Position numbers and translations under genes: made by a program. This document shows, one piece after another, positions 26,329 to 34,625 of a stretch of 64,000 nt of DNA. The stretch comes from Rhizobium sp. Lineage in GTDB: Bacteria; Pseudomonadota; Alphaproteobacteria; Rhizobiales; Rhizobiaceae. The DNA lies in assembly GCA_027533385.1 (NCBI GenBank), contig JAPZUE010000004.1:248001-312000 (forward strand), written 5' to 3'. Numbering within the stretch: position 1 is the stretch's first letter; the number at the start of each line of letters is the position of its first letter. Under the pieces are notes generated by a model that was not told the DNA's origin, searched no databases, and saw only the letters and a list, made by a program, of their open reading frames with translations.

Positions 26329-27504
26329 TCAGGACAGCAGTTTCAGGCAGTCGTCGACGATCACCTGTTCCTCGTCGGTGGCGATGACCCGGATCTTTAC
26401 CCGGCTCTCCTCGCGGGAGATCACCCCTTCGTTGCGGTCGTTCGCTTCAGCGTCGAGGAGAAGGCCGAGGAAGCGCAGTCGCTCGATCACCGAGCGGCGG
26501 ATCGTCGGCTGGTTCTCGCCGATGCCGGCGGTGAAGACCAGCGTGTCCAAGCCGCCAAGCGAGGCGGCAAGGCGGGCCACTTCGCCCGCGATCCTGAGTG
26601 TGAAGACATCGAGCGCCTCGCAGGCCTCTTTCGACGGCGTTTCCAGGAGCATCCGGCTGTCGGCGCTAATGCCCGATAGACCGAGCAGGCCGGACTGTTT
26701 GTAGATCATCTCCTCGACCTGTTTGACGCTCATCCCGTGCGCGTCGATCAGGTGGAAGAGCACGCCGGGATCGATCGCGCCGGAGCGGGTCGCCATGGGC
26801 ACGCCGTCGATGGTGGAAAAGCCCATGGAGGTGTCGCGGCTGACTCCGTAGTCCAGCGCGCAGAGGCTGGCGCCTGAGCCGAGATGGGCGACGACGGCGC
26901 GACCGCCGGCCGTCTCCGGTTCAAGCGTCTTCAGGGCGCCGGCGATATAGGCATAGGAGAGGCCGTGAAAGCCGTAGCGCTTGACGCCCTTGTCGAACCA
27001 TTCGCGCGGGATGGCGAAGCGCCTCACCGTATCGGACTGGGTCCGGTGAAAGGCGGTGTCGAAGGAGGCAGTCTGGGCAAGGCCCGGTTTCAGCGCGGCG
27101 ATGGCCCTGATCAGGCGCAGGTTCTGCGGCTGGTGCAGGGGCGCCAGGGTCACCAGGCTCTCGATGCCGGCCAGACTCGTCTCGTCGACCTTGACGGCAT
27201 CGGAAAAGAGATCGCCGCCATGCACGACGCGATGGCCGATGGCCGAGACGGCGTCGAGATCGTAGTGTTCGGATAGCCAGTCGAAGACCTCTTCCAGCAC
27301 GTCATGCAGGAGGTCGTCGGTTCTGGCGACCAGGGGAACGTCAAAGACCTGTGGGCCTTCGACCAGATGGAAGGTCAAGGGCTCGGCGCGGAAATCGATG
27401 ACGCCCTTGCCGATGCGTCTGGCGCCCTCCTGCTCGCGGGCGAAAATGCCGATCTTCACCGAGGAAGAGCCGGCATTGAAGGTCAGCAGCAGTTTCTGAC
27501 TCAT
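26329..27504 (-). CDS. ackA: Acetate kinase
   Basis: 391 residues. ASKHA family marks: the N-terminal FNAGSSSVK; the arginine region GHRVVHGG; the catalytic Asp in ASFDTAFH; the phosphate loop VAHLGSGASLCAL; and VFTAGIGENQP near the end. It interconverts acetyl phosphate and acetate with ADP/ATP. Its start overlaps the stop of the phosphotransacetylase fusion by four bases, so the pair forms the Pta-AckA route. Propionate or butyrate kinase activity cannot be excluded. Confidence 0.93.
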   Translation of the reverse strand: MSQKLLLTFNAGSSSVKIGIFAREQEGARRIGKGVIDFRAEPLTFHLVEGPQVFDVPLVARTDDLLHDVLEEVFDWLSEHYDLDAVSAIGHRVVHGGDLFSDAVKVDETSLAGIESLVTLAPLHQPQNLRLIRAIAALKPGLAQTASFDTAFHRTQSDTVRRFAIPREWFDKGVKRYGFHGLSYAYIAGALKTLEPETAGGRAVVAHLGSGASLCALDYGVSRDTSMGFSTIDGVPMATRSGAIDPGVLFHLIDAHGMSVKQVEEMIYKQSGLLGLSGISADSRMLLETPSKEACEALDVFTLRIAGEVARLAASLGGLDTLVFTAGIGENQPTIRRSVIERLRFLGLLLDAEANDRNEGVISREESRVKIRVIATDEEQVIVDDCLKLLS

Positions 27505-28883
27505 GCCTTGCCACCAAGGGCTGCCGCACGCTTGGCGGCGACCAGCTTCGCTAGGGCCGCCGAGGCGATGCGGACGCGCAAACTGTCGGAGCGGCTGGTC
27601 AGTATGATCGGCACGCGGGCACCGAGCACCAGGCCGGCTGCATCGGCATTGGCGAAATAGAGGAGCTGTTTGGCAAGCATGTTGCCGGCTTCGAGATCCG
27701 GCACCAGCAGGATATCGGCGTCGCCGGCAACGGGCGAAATGATGCCCTTGGTGCGGGCGGCTTCCATGCTGATCGCATTGTCGAAGGCAAGCGGGCCGTC
27801 GACCTTGGCACCCTTGATCTGGCCGCGGGCAGCCATGACGGTCAAGGCTGCTGCCTCCAGTGTGGCCGGCATCTTGTCGTTGACGGTCTCGACGGCGGCG
27901 AGCACGGCGACCTTCGGCTCTGCCACGCCCAGCATATGCATAAGATCGACGGCGTTCTGGCAGATGTCGCGCTTGTGCTCGAGTGTCGGCGCTATGTTGA
28001 TCGCCGCATCGGTGACGATCAGGAGTTTGGAATAGGCCGGCACATCCATGACATAGACATGGCTGACGCGGCGTTCTGTCTTGAGGCCTGAGCCGCTGCC
28101 AACGACGGCACCGAGCAGTTCGTCGGAATGCAGGCTGCCCTTCATCACCGAGCCCACCTTGCCGGCAACCGCAAGCTCGACGGCAAGCGCCGCTGCCGCA
28201 TGGCTGTGTTCGGTCGATAGGATCTCGAAGCCGTCGAGCGAGATGCCGGTCTTTTCGGCGGCCGCGCGGATCTTCATCTCTGGGCCGATCAGGATCGGCT
28301 CCAGCAGGCCTTCGTCTCGTATCTCGACGGCCGCTTCGATCGCTTCCGGCGAGCAGGGATGGACAAGCGCGGTCTTGACCATCGGCAGGCTGCGCGCCTC
28401 GGCGACGATGGCGTCGAAGCGGTCGTGGCGCTGCAACGAGACATCCGGGGTCGCGTTCTCCGACCAGCTGATGCGTTCGACCGGCGCGCGGACCCGGGCC
28501 TTGCCAACGAGGACCGGCTCGCCCCTCTGATTGACGCAGCGTGTGTCGAAGATCAGCGTATGACCATCGCTTTCCTTGGTCATCAAGGTGACGGTCGCGG
28601 TGATCCGGTCACCGGTTGCGATGTCTTTCCAGAATTCGAGGTCCTGGCCGAGATAGATGGTGCCGGGGCCGGGCAGGCGGGTGTCGAGCACGGCCGAAAT
28701 CATGCCCGCCGGGATCAGCGATTGGCCGAGCGGCACAGGATTGTTGTCGCCGGACAGCGCGGCGAAGAGTTCGATGTCATCCGGGCCGATCACGCGGGTG
28801 ATGCTGGCGGTATCGCCGAGCTTCAGCTCGTCGAACATGCGGTTGGTGAGGACGGGTCTTTCCATGTCGCTTTCGTCTTCCAT
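27501..28883 (-). CDS. MaoC-like / phosphate acetyltransferase fusion with a damaged hydratase site
   Basis: 460 residues. About 1-145 is a MaoC-type hot-dog domain and about 165-460 a phosphate acetyl/butyryltransferase (VLAAVETVNDKMPATLEAA, GPLAFDNAISMEAARTKGI, LLVPDLEAGNMLAKQL). In active (R)-hydratases SGDxNPxH carries the catalytic Asp and His and about 20 residues lead to the HGM helix. Here the sequence reads SGDNNPVPLGQSLIPAGMISA: Pro replaces the His and the stretch is about 14 residues short. The hydratase half therefore looks inactive or regulatory, while the Pta half looks intact and is coupled to ackA. ATG 28865 is an alternative start. Confidence 0.85.
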   Translation of the reverse strand: MEDESDMERPVLTNRMFDELKLGDTASITRVIGPDDIELFAALSGDNNPVPLGQSLIPAGMISAVLDTRLPGPGTIYLGQDLEFWKDIATGDRITATVTLMTKESDGHTLIFDTRCVNQRGEPVLVGKARVRAPVERISWSENATPDVSLQRHDRFDAIVAEARSLPMVKTALVHPCSPEAIEAAVEIRDEGLLEPILIGPEMKIRAAAEKTGISLDGFEILSTEHSHAAAALAVELAVAGKVGSVMKGSLHSDELLGAVVGSGSGLKTERRVSHVYVMDVPAYSKLLIVTDAAINIAPTLEHKRDICQNAVDLMHMLGVAEPKVAVLAAVETVNDKMPATLEAAALTVMAARGQIKGAKVDGPLAFDNAISMEAARTKGIISPVAGDADILLVPDLEAGNMLAKQLLYFANADAAGLVLGARVPIILTSRSDSLRVRIASAALAKLVAAKRAAALGGKA

Positions 28884-29033
28884 TGTCGAACCGTCCTCCC
28901 CCGATCCGTGTCACTCTGCAGCCGGTCTGCCTCAAAGGCATGACCGGGCTTGGCTGGCAATCTCTGTGGCGGAAGGTCGGTTGTCCTTGACTTGGGTCAA
29001 GGCTGGGTTTGACGAAAGTGGGGGGCGGGGGAG

Positions 29034-29232
29034 CCTCTCCCCTTGTGGGAGAGGATGGAAAATCGAAGGCTTAGGCGAGCGCAAGCCGCCTAAACTTCAG
29101 ATTTTCCCGGTGAGGGGATCGGTGATGGTGGCACGACGAACGGACCCCCTCACTCGCGATTTCAAATGTTTAGGCGGCTTGCGCTCGCCTAATTGATCGA
29201 AATCGCTTTCTCCCCCACCAAGGGGGAGAAAG
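29034..29232. repeat. Nested palindromic intergenic element
   Basis: Several inverted repeats sit inside one another. There is a hairpin at 29034-29054 (CCTCTCCC...GGGAGAGG). A perfect 25-base inverted repeat has arms at 29071-29095 and 29168-29192; its core is GGCGAGCGCAAGCCGCC. Between these lie GTGAGGGG at 29110-29117 and CCCCTCAC at 29146-29153. A final hairpin at 29206-29232 (CTTTCTCCCCC / GGGGGAGAAAG) lies three bases beyond the peptidase stop and may act as its terminator. The build recalls rhizobial mosaic palindromic elements. No coding potential. Confidence 0.75.
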
Positions 29233-29234
29233 GA

Positions 29235-30233
29235 TCACCCCCATCTATCCCGCCAGGCCGGCAACGCATCCGCATAGGGCAACGCCACCGCCTCGAACAC
29301 CCCGCGCGCAATCGCACGGGCCGTCACCAGCGTTGCCAGATGGCAGAGTTCCATGAGGTCGGCTGCGCCATTGCTTTCGCGCTTGCCCGTCGAGGCGGTA
29401 AACATCGTGTCGCCGTCGGAGGGCAGATGGGCTGGCAGCACGGCGCGGGCAAGGCCATCATGGGCTGATATCGACAGGCGGTGCAGCTCGGGTTTCGAAA
29501 GCGTGCAGTCGCTGACCACGGCGCCGATGGTGGTCGCCGTCAGCCGCAGGCCCTTGATGCGCATAGCCCGATCTTCGGCGCTGACATGGGTGGGTTGGCC
29601 GAGCCCGCCAAATTCCTTGCCCTCCTCAAAGGGAGCCGCCCAGAAATGCGGGCCGTCGCCGATGACCACCGAGCCCATGGCGTTGACGGCGACGAGGGCG
29701 GCGATGGTGTGGCCCGACGAGGAGACGGCGCTGGCCGAACCGAGGCCGCCCTTGAGGTTTGCCGTCGTCGCGCCTGTTCCGGCGCCGACCGTGCCGAGCG
29801 GGAAGGCGCCCTTGGCGGCGTTTTGGTGGGCCTCGTAGCCTAGGTCGCGATAGGGGGCATGCAGGCCCCAATCCTTGTCGCCTCCGTTCAAGAGATCCAT
29901 CAGGATCGCCTGCGGCACGATCGGTACGCGCACCGAGCCCACGGCAAAGCCACGGCCCGCCGCCCTCAGGCCCGACTGCACGCCGCCGGCCGCATCCAGC
30001 CCGAAGGCCGAGCCGCCCGAGAGCACGAAGGCATCGACCTGTTGCACCGTCATCGAGGGATCAAGCAGCGTCACGTCCCGTCCACCCGGCGCGCCACCGA
30101 GCACGGTGCCCGAAGCGGTTGCCGGTTCGTCGAAGACGATCACCGTCACGCCGGAGCCGAGCGCCAGATCGGTGGCATGGCCGACCGAGAGGCCGTCGAT
30201 ATCGGTCAGGAGGTTGAGAGGGGCGTGGGGCAT
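29235..30233 (-). CDS. P1 / DmpA-family self-processing peptidase (S58)
   Basis: 332 residues. Family features are NLLTDIDGLSVGHATD at the start, VFVLSGGSAFGLDAAGGV-like core residues (DAFVLSGGSAFGLDAAGGV), and the cleavage and nucleophile neighbourhood ATTANLKGGLGSAS. These N-terminal-nucleophile hydrolases cut themselves before a Ser/Thr and then act as aminopeptidases or on beta-peptides and amides. The ATG at 30233 has GGAG about nine bases upstream; the longer frame upstream is not supported. No signal peptide. Confidence 0.85.
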   Translation of the reverse strand: MPHAPLNLLTDIDGLSVGHATDLALGSGVTVIVFDEPATASGTVLGGAPGGRDVTLLDPSMTVQQVDAFVLSGGSAFGLDAAGGVQSGLRAAGRGFAVGSVRVPIVPQAILMDLLNGGDKDWGLHAPYRDLGYEAHQNAAKGAFPLGTVGAGTGATTANLKGGLGSASAVSSSGHTIAALVAVNAMGSVVIGDGPHFWAAPFEEGKEFGGLGQPTHVSAEDRAMRIKGLRLTATTIGAVVSDCTLSKPELHRLSISAHDGLARAVLPAHLPSDGDTMFTASTGKRESNGAADLMELCHLATLVTARAIARGVFEAVALPYADALPAWRDRWG

Positions 30234-30271
30234 GGGAGTGTCTCCGGTGGGTGGGCGGAGAGTGGCGAAGA

Positions 30272-30538
30272 TCAGGGTCTTCGTCCAGCGCGCCATTGGC
30301 TTCTCTTCCGCAAGAAACGGATGATGCCAATAGCCAGTAAGAGTGAAAGCGGAGACAGTATACCTGCAACCCACATCACTGAGACCGCATCGCTGCATTG
30401 GTAGGCACCGGGGCAATGGAGGTTCTGGTAATCTGTCCATGCGACGAGCCCGACAAACCCAAATAGAGTTGCCGAGATGAGGGCGGCGGCGGCCACTATC
30501 GGCAGCATGGTGACCAAGAGGGCTTTGATGAGAGGCAA
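30272..30538 (-). CDS. Small two-helix membrane protein, unknown
   Basis: 88 residues from a TTG at 30538 with AGGAG eight bases upstream; ATG 30508 is an alternative. Two hydrophobic helices (TMLPIVAAAALISATLFGFVGLVAW and VMWVAGILSPLSLLLAIGIIRFL) flank a short loop with two cysteines (LHCPGAYQC), perhaps a disulfide on the periplasmic side. The tail is basic (RKRSQWRAGRRP). I do not recognise the family. It precedes the P1 peptidase on the same strand by 38 bp. Confidence 0.55.
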   Translation of the reverse strand: MPLIKALLVTMLPIVAAAALISATLFGFVGLVAWTDYQNLHCPGAYQCSDAVSVMWVAGILSPLSLLLAIGIIRFLRKRSQWRAGRRP

Positions 30539-30624
30539 ACTGGAGACTCCTATTTGTATCCGCGTTAGATGAAGTCCATGGCTTTCCGGTGGCAGACGAT
30601 TGCCGCTTGCTGTTGCTTCCCCCA

Positions 30625-30734
30625 GCCCCTCATCCGCCTGCCGGCACCTTCTCCCCGCGAGCGGGGAGAAGGCCGGGACGGCAGCGCGCATGCCTCCCTC
30701 TCCCCGCCGGCGGGGAGAGGGTTGGGTGAGGGGC
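30625..30734. repeat. Palindromic intergenic repeat, copy 1
   Basis: About 110 bp bounded by an inverted pair GCCCCTCA (30625-30632) and TGAGGGGC (30727-30734). Inside are two strong hairpins, CCTTCTCCCCGC/GGGGAGAAGG and CCTCTCCCCGCC/GGCGGGGAGAGG. A second copy with the same first 36 or so bases lies at 57315-57469. It is noncoding and typical of rhizobial short interspersed palindromes. Confidence 0.8.
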
Positions 30735-30908
30735 AAGACCGCGCATTCGGGTCAGGCGGTGGGGCGCCTACCTATCCCCCAGTGTCAAAGATCGGCCACG
30801 AGCTGATGGAACAACCTCCACCCGCCCAGATTTGCCCCCTCAAACCCGGTTGACGCGCCTGCCTTCAGACGCAATGTGAACCCCACGCCACCGATCAGGG
30901 TATCGCCC

Positions 30909-31598
30909 ATGCAACACCTCAAGCACCATCTCACCCGTATTGCCTCGGCCACGGAACGGCGTGTCTGGTTGACGGCGCTCGTCGCCGCGCTTGTCGCCTA
31001 TTTCCTCTTCGAACTGACGGGCGAGGTGCTGGAAGGGGAGACGCGGGCCTTTGATGAAGGCGTGCTCCTGATGCTGCGCGACCCCTCCGATCCCTCCCTG
31101 CCGATCGGGCCTGCCTGGCTCACCAAGATGATGGTCGATATCACCGCGCTGGGCGGCGTGACCGTGCTGACGCTGCTGGTGACATCCGTCGTCGTTTATC
31201 TCGCGCTGCGCCGCAAGTTCCGCACGGCGGCCTTCGTCACCGTCTCGATCCTGGGCGGCTGGGGCTTGAGCAGCGCCATGAAAGTCGGCATCGCAAGACC
31301 GCGCCCGGAGGTGGTGCAGCATCTCGTTGAAGTCACCGACATGAGCTTTCCGAGCGGCCATGCCATGCTGTCGGCGATCACCTATCTGACACTCGGCGCC
31401 ATGCTGTCACGCATCGAGGAGCAGCCGTCGCTGCGCACTTTCTTCCCGCTGGTCGCTGTCGTGCTGACGCTTCTGATCGGGCTCAGCCGCATCTATCTCG
31501 GCGTGCATTATCCGACCGATGTGCTCGGCGGCTGGGCCGCAGGCACGGTCTGGGCCTGTGGGAGCTGGTTTGTGGCGAGGTGGTTGTTGGGTAGATAA
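30909..31598 (+). CDS. PAP2-family membrane phosphatase
   Basis: 229 residues with about six membrane helices. The three phosphatase signatures are in order: K-x6-RP as KVGIARPRP, PSGH as SFPSGHAML, and SR-x5-H-x3-D as SRIYLGVHYPTD. Members dephosphorylate undecaprenyl pyrophosphate, phosphatidate or lipid A-linked phosphates at the periplasmic face. AGGGT precedes ATG 30909 by seven bases. The start is preceded by the palindromic repeat. Confidence 0.9.
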   Translation: MQHLKHHLTRIASATERRVWLTALVAALVAYFLFELTGEVLEGETRAFDEGVLLMLRDPSDPSLPIGPAWLTKMMVDITALGGVTVLTLLVTSVVVYLALRRKFRTAAFVTVSILGGWGLSSAMKVGIARPRPEVVQHLVEVTDMSFPSGHAMLSAITYLTLGAMLSRIEEQPSLRTFFPLVAVVLTLLIGLSRIYLGVHYPTDVLGGWAAGTVWACGSWFVARWLLGR

Positions 31599-31648
31599 AT
31601 GAATGCTGTTTGCTTGTTGGTGGAAAAAAATGCCACCCGTTTTTTGGC

Positions 31649-32473
31649 TCAGCTACCCTCAAAATTCAGAGAATTCGGAAAACGACGCCGGATCTTTGTC
31701 CAGACAAAGATCGACATTCCTATGTACATCAACCCCATCAAAGCCATAGCGAACCGCGTGAATTCGTGCTGATACTCGGGATTGTATTCTGCTAGTCTCA
31801 AAAAATCTGGATATACAGCCGAAGATATTCCAAAAATTCCTATTGTGAGAAGTACGAATAAGCCCGGCCAGCTGCGACTTGATTTTCTTGCTAAATGTAA
31901 AATGTGAGAGTTTTTATCGAATGCGGATGTCTGCAGACCAGCTCTGCCCAGATATGTGACTCCTTTTGGGACGCCCATTATTGTACCCTCGATCGTCGGT
32001 TTAATGCTGGTAGATGTGTGAAGGACTTTCACGGTGAAGCCATCATTCGCATCTAGGAATGCAAAATTGAGCCGAACGTCCGAGTTATTGTCCGTTGCCG
32101 GAGTCGCTGATGCCTCGATCGCTGATCGAGTGCTCTTTATGATCTCCGCTTTGAGCACCTGGCAATTCTCAAACTTTATCAATAGTGGGTGGTTTGAAAC
32201 AATGTCAGACCCTTTGAGAGTCTTCGGTCCACGGTTCCAGAATACGACATAAGTGAGAGATATCCGTGGCACCTGCATACCATTGAACTGAACAGCAACT
32301 TCATTAGGTAGCAGGCCACCGCCGCTTGAGATAAGCCTCTGTCCGGTATACTGGAAAGCAGGAATGGCGTCAGATCGCCTGAACGTCTGATATACGGCAA
32401 TTCCAATGCCTAGTAGGCCTATCAGAGTTCCTACCCATCCTAGGCTTAGATATCCGAGCAGAGTATCGAGCAA
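31649..32473 (-). CDS. AT-rich orphan membrane protein, unknown
   Basis: 274 residues: one N-terminal helix (SLGWVGTLIGLLGIGIAVY), a soluble beta-rich middle (about 35-200) and two C-terminal helices (GLFVLLTIGIFGISSAVY, MALMGLMYIGMSIFVW) with a basic end. I recognise no family. Base composition is clearly more AT-rich than the flanks and codon use differs (many AAA, ATT and TAT codons), suggesting recent acquisition. Converges on PAP2 with about 50 bp between stops. Confidence 0.7.
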   Translation of the reverse strand: MLDTLLGYLSLGWVGTLIGLLGIGIAVYQTFRRSDAIPAFQYTGQRLISSGGGLLPNEVAVQFNGMQVPRISLTYVVFWNRGPKTLKGSDIVSNHPLLIKFENCQVLKAEIIKSTRSAIEASATPATDNNSDVRLNFAFLDANDGFTVKVLHTSTSIKPTIEGTIMGVPKGVTYLGRAGLQTSAFDKNSHILHLARKSSRSWPGLFVLLTIGIFGISSAVYPDFLRLAEYNPEYQHEFTRFAMALMGLMYIGMSIFVWTKIRRRFPNSLNFEGS

Positions 32474-32605
32474 AGTACACCCTCAAGCATGGCGCCTTAT
32501 GTGAAAACATAACATTGCATGATACTTCCGACCGTAGTTGAAAATCAAGCGCCCCACAATTTTTGGTGTTTGTTCATTTGCTTTGATAGTTTTTCTACAC
32601 TCCCA

Positions 32606-33544
32606 TCAATGCTTCAACGCCTTAGGATCCAACGCATCGCGGATCGCGTCGCCGATATAGTTCACGCTCAACACCGTCAGCGAGATCGCCAGGCCCGGCC
32701 AGATGACGCGGGAGGGGTTGATCTGCAGGAAGTTGGCGCCGTCGAAGAGCAGGCGGCCCCAGGTGGGGAAGTCGGGCGGGAAGCCTAACCCCAAGAAGGA
32801 CAGCGCGGATTCGGTGATGATGGCGGTGGCGATGCCGAGTGTGGCCGAGACCATGATCGAGGACATGACGTTCGGCAGAATGTGCTTGCTGATGATGCGA
32901 TGTTCGCGCATGCCGCTCGATTTCGCCGCCAGGATGAATTCCTGGCTCTTGATCGCCAGCACGTCGCCGCGAACGATGCGGGCCGTGTGCATCCAGCTGG
33001 TGATGCCGATGACGAAGACGATCAGGATGAAGATGCCGGTTTCCGGTCCGAAGGCCGCACGCAGCGTGTCGCGGAAGAGCATGATGATGACAAGCAGCAG
33101 CGGCAGCAGCGGCAGCGCCAGGAACAGGTCCGTCATGCGCATCAGTGGGCCGTCGAGCTTGCGGGAATAGCCCGAGAGCACGCCGATCAGCGTTCCGACG
33201 ACGAGCGAGAGCAGCATGGCGGCCATGCCGACGGCGAGCGAGATCTGCCCGCCAGCGAGCACCTGGGCCAGCATGTCCTTGCCGAGATTGTCGGTGCCGA
33301 AGGGATGCTCCCAGGACATGCCCTGGTTCTTGGCGCGGATGTCGATCTTGTTCGGGTCGATCGTGTGGATGAAGGGCCCGATGAAGACGGCCAGCACGAT
33401 GAAGACAAAGACGATGAGGCCGGCGACGCCGCCCTTGTGGGCGCGAAACTGACGCCAGAGCATCGGCCAGAAGCTGCCGCTTTGCGGTCTCGTCTGCGGG
33501 GTGGGCGCGGGCGCGCCCGTGGTTGCGACTGCTGCATCACTCAT
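32606..33544 (-). CDS. Oligopeptide-type ABC permease (OppC/DppC family)
   Basis: 312 residues. A proline-rich cytoplasmic tail precedes six membrane helices. The DppC-like extracellular region carries HPFGTDNLGKDMLAQVLAGGQISL, and the EAA loop reads AAKSSGMREHRIISKHILPNV. The ending NYIGDAIRDALDPKALKH is typical. ATG 33544 overlaps the OppB stop by eight bases. The AT-rich gap 32474-32605 separates it from the orphan gene. Confidence 0.92.
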   Translation of the reverse strand: MSDAAVATTGAPAPTPQTRPQSGSFWPMLWRQFRAHKGGVAGLIVFVFIVLAVFIGPFIHTIDPNKIDIRAKNQGMSWEHPFGTDNLGKDMLAQVLAGGQISLAVGMAAMLLSLVVGTLIGVLSGYSRKLDGPLMRMTDLFLALPLLPLLLVIIMLFRDTLRAAFGPETGIFILIVFVIGITSWMHTARIVRGDVLAIKSQEFILAAKSSGMREHRIISKHILPNVMSSIMVSATLGIATAIITESALSFLGLGFPPDFPTWGRLLFDGANFLQINPSRVIWPGLAISLTVLSVNYIGDAIRDALDPKALKH

Positions 33545-34547
33545 AGCGGATCCTCGGATCGAGTATGCCGTAGAGAACGTCGGCAATCAGGTTGAAGAGC
33601 ACGATCAGGAAGGCGAAGATAAAGGTCAGTGTCTGGACGAGCGGGATGTCGGCGCCCTGGATCGCGGTGATCAGCAGCTGACCGAGGCCGTTTACGCGGA
33701 AGACCTGCTCGGTGATGATGGCGCCGGAGAAGATCGTGGGCACGCCAAGCGCAATCACGGTCACGACCGGGATCAGGCTGTTGCGCAGGACATGCACGAG
33801 CAGAACGGCCTTTTCCCTCACACCCTTGGCACGCGCCGTGCGGACATAATCCATGTTGAGGTTGTCGAGCATGGAAGCGCGCACGAAGCGGCTGATCTGC
33901 GAGACGTTGAAGAGGGTCAGCACCAGCACGGGCAGGAACATCTGCTTCACCTGAAGCACGAAACTGTCCCAGCTGTTGACCACCAGCGTGGTGTCGTAGA
34001 TCGACGGGAACCACTGCAGGTAGGAGGAGAAGATGACGATCAGCAGGACGCCGGTGAAGAAGGTCGGGACGGAGTAGCCGACCATCGAAATGAAGGTGCC
34101 GATCTGGTCGAACCAGGAATACTGGCGATAGGCAGAGATGACGCCGATCGGGATCGCGATCAGGACGCCGAAGAGATAGGAGAGGCCGACGACCCAGAGC
34201 GTCTGCGGCAGGCGCTGGACGATCAGGTCAACCACGGGGCTGCGGGTGGCCCAGGAGAGAACGCGCATGCGTTCGCCGGAGCCGACGGTGATGCCGGTGA
34301 TCTGTTCGAAGATGTTCAGCGGTTCATTGATAAAGAACTGCTGCAGCCATTTGAAATAGCGGATGATGAAGGGCTGATCGAGGCCCATGGCCAGGCGGAT
34401 CTGCTCGCGCACTTCCGGTGGGATGGTCAGCGGCAGGTCGCTCAAGGGATCGCTCGGAGCGAGATCGAGCAAGGCAAAAATAATGAAACTGATGGCCAGT
34501 AGCGTCGGGACTGCGAACAGCAGTCGCCGAACGGTGAAGGTGAACAT
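33537..34547 (-). CDS. Oligopeptide-type ABC permease (OppB/DppB family)
   Basis: 336 residues, typical DppB start (MFTFTVRRLLFAVPTLLAISFIIFALLDLAPSDP) and six helices. The EAA loop is YVRTARAKGVREKAVLLVHVLRNSLIPVV; the end is DVLYGILDPRIRYE. It lies downstream of the binding-protein gene, separated by a strong hairpin that should lower permease expression relative to binding protein. Confidence 0.92.
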   Translation of the reverse strand: MFTFTVRRLLFAVPTLLAISFIIFALLDLAPSDPLSDLPLTIPPEVREQIRLAMGLDQPFIIRYFKWLQQFFINEPLNIFEQITGITVGSGERMRVLSWATRSPVVDLIVQRLPQTLWVVGLSYLFGVLIAIPIGVISAYRQYSWFDQIGTFISMVGYSVPTFFTGVLLIVIFSSYLQWFPSIYDTTLVVNSWDSFVLQVKQMFLPVLVLTLFNVSQISRFVRASMLDNLNMDYVRTARAKGVREKAVLLVHVLRNSLIPVVTVIALGVPTIFSGAIITEQVFRVNGLGQLLITAIQGADIPLVQTLTFIFAFLIVLFNLIADVLYGILDPRIRYE

Positions 34548-34583
34548 CGGCTGGTCTCCAGGCTGTCGGCAGAAAAAATGCAA

Positions 34584-34617
34584 ACGCCGGGCCTGCCGAA
34601 AGAGGCAGGCCCGGCGT
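34584..34617 (-). terminator. Strong intra-operon hairpin with T-run
   Basis: Arms ACGCCGGGCCTGCC (34584-34597) and GGCAGGCCCGGCGT (34604-34617) pair perfectly across a six-base loop. Read on the minus strand, a TTTTTT run follows at about 34570-34575. It lies nine bases after the binding-protein stop and probably acts as a partial terminator. Confidence 0.8.
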
Positions 34618-34625
34618 GTTTGGCA

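Noticed and set aside
28884..29034. Insertion sequence near the 25-bp inverted repeat
   Set aside because: No transposase-like frame lies between or around the arms; the space is only 72 bp.
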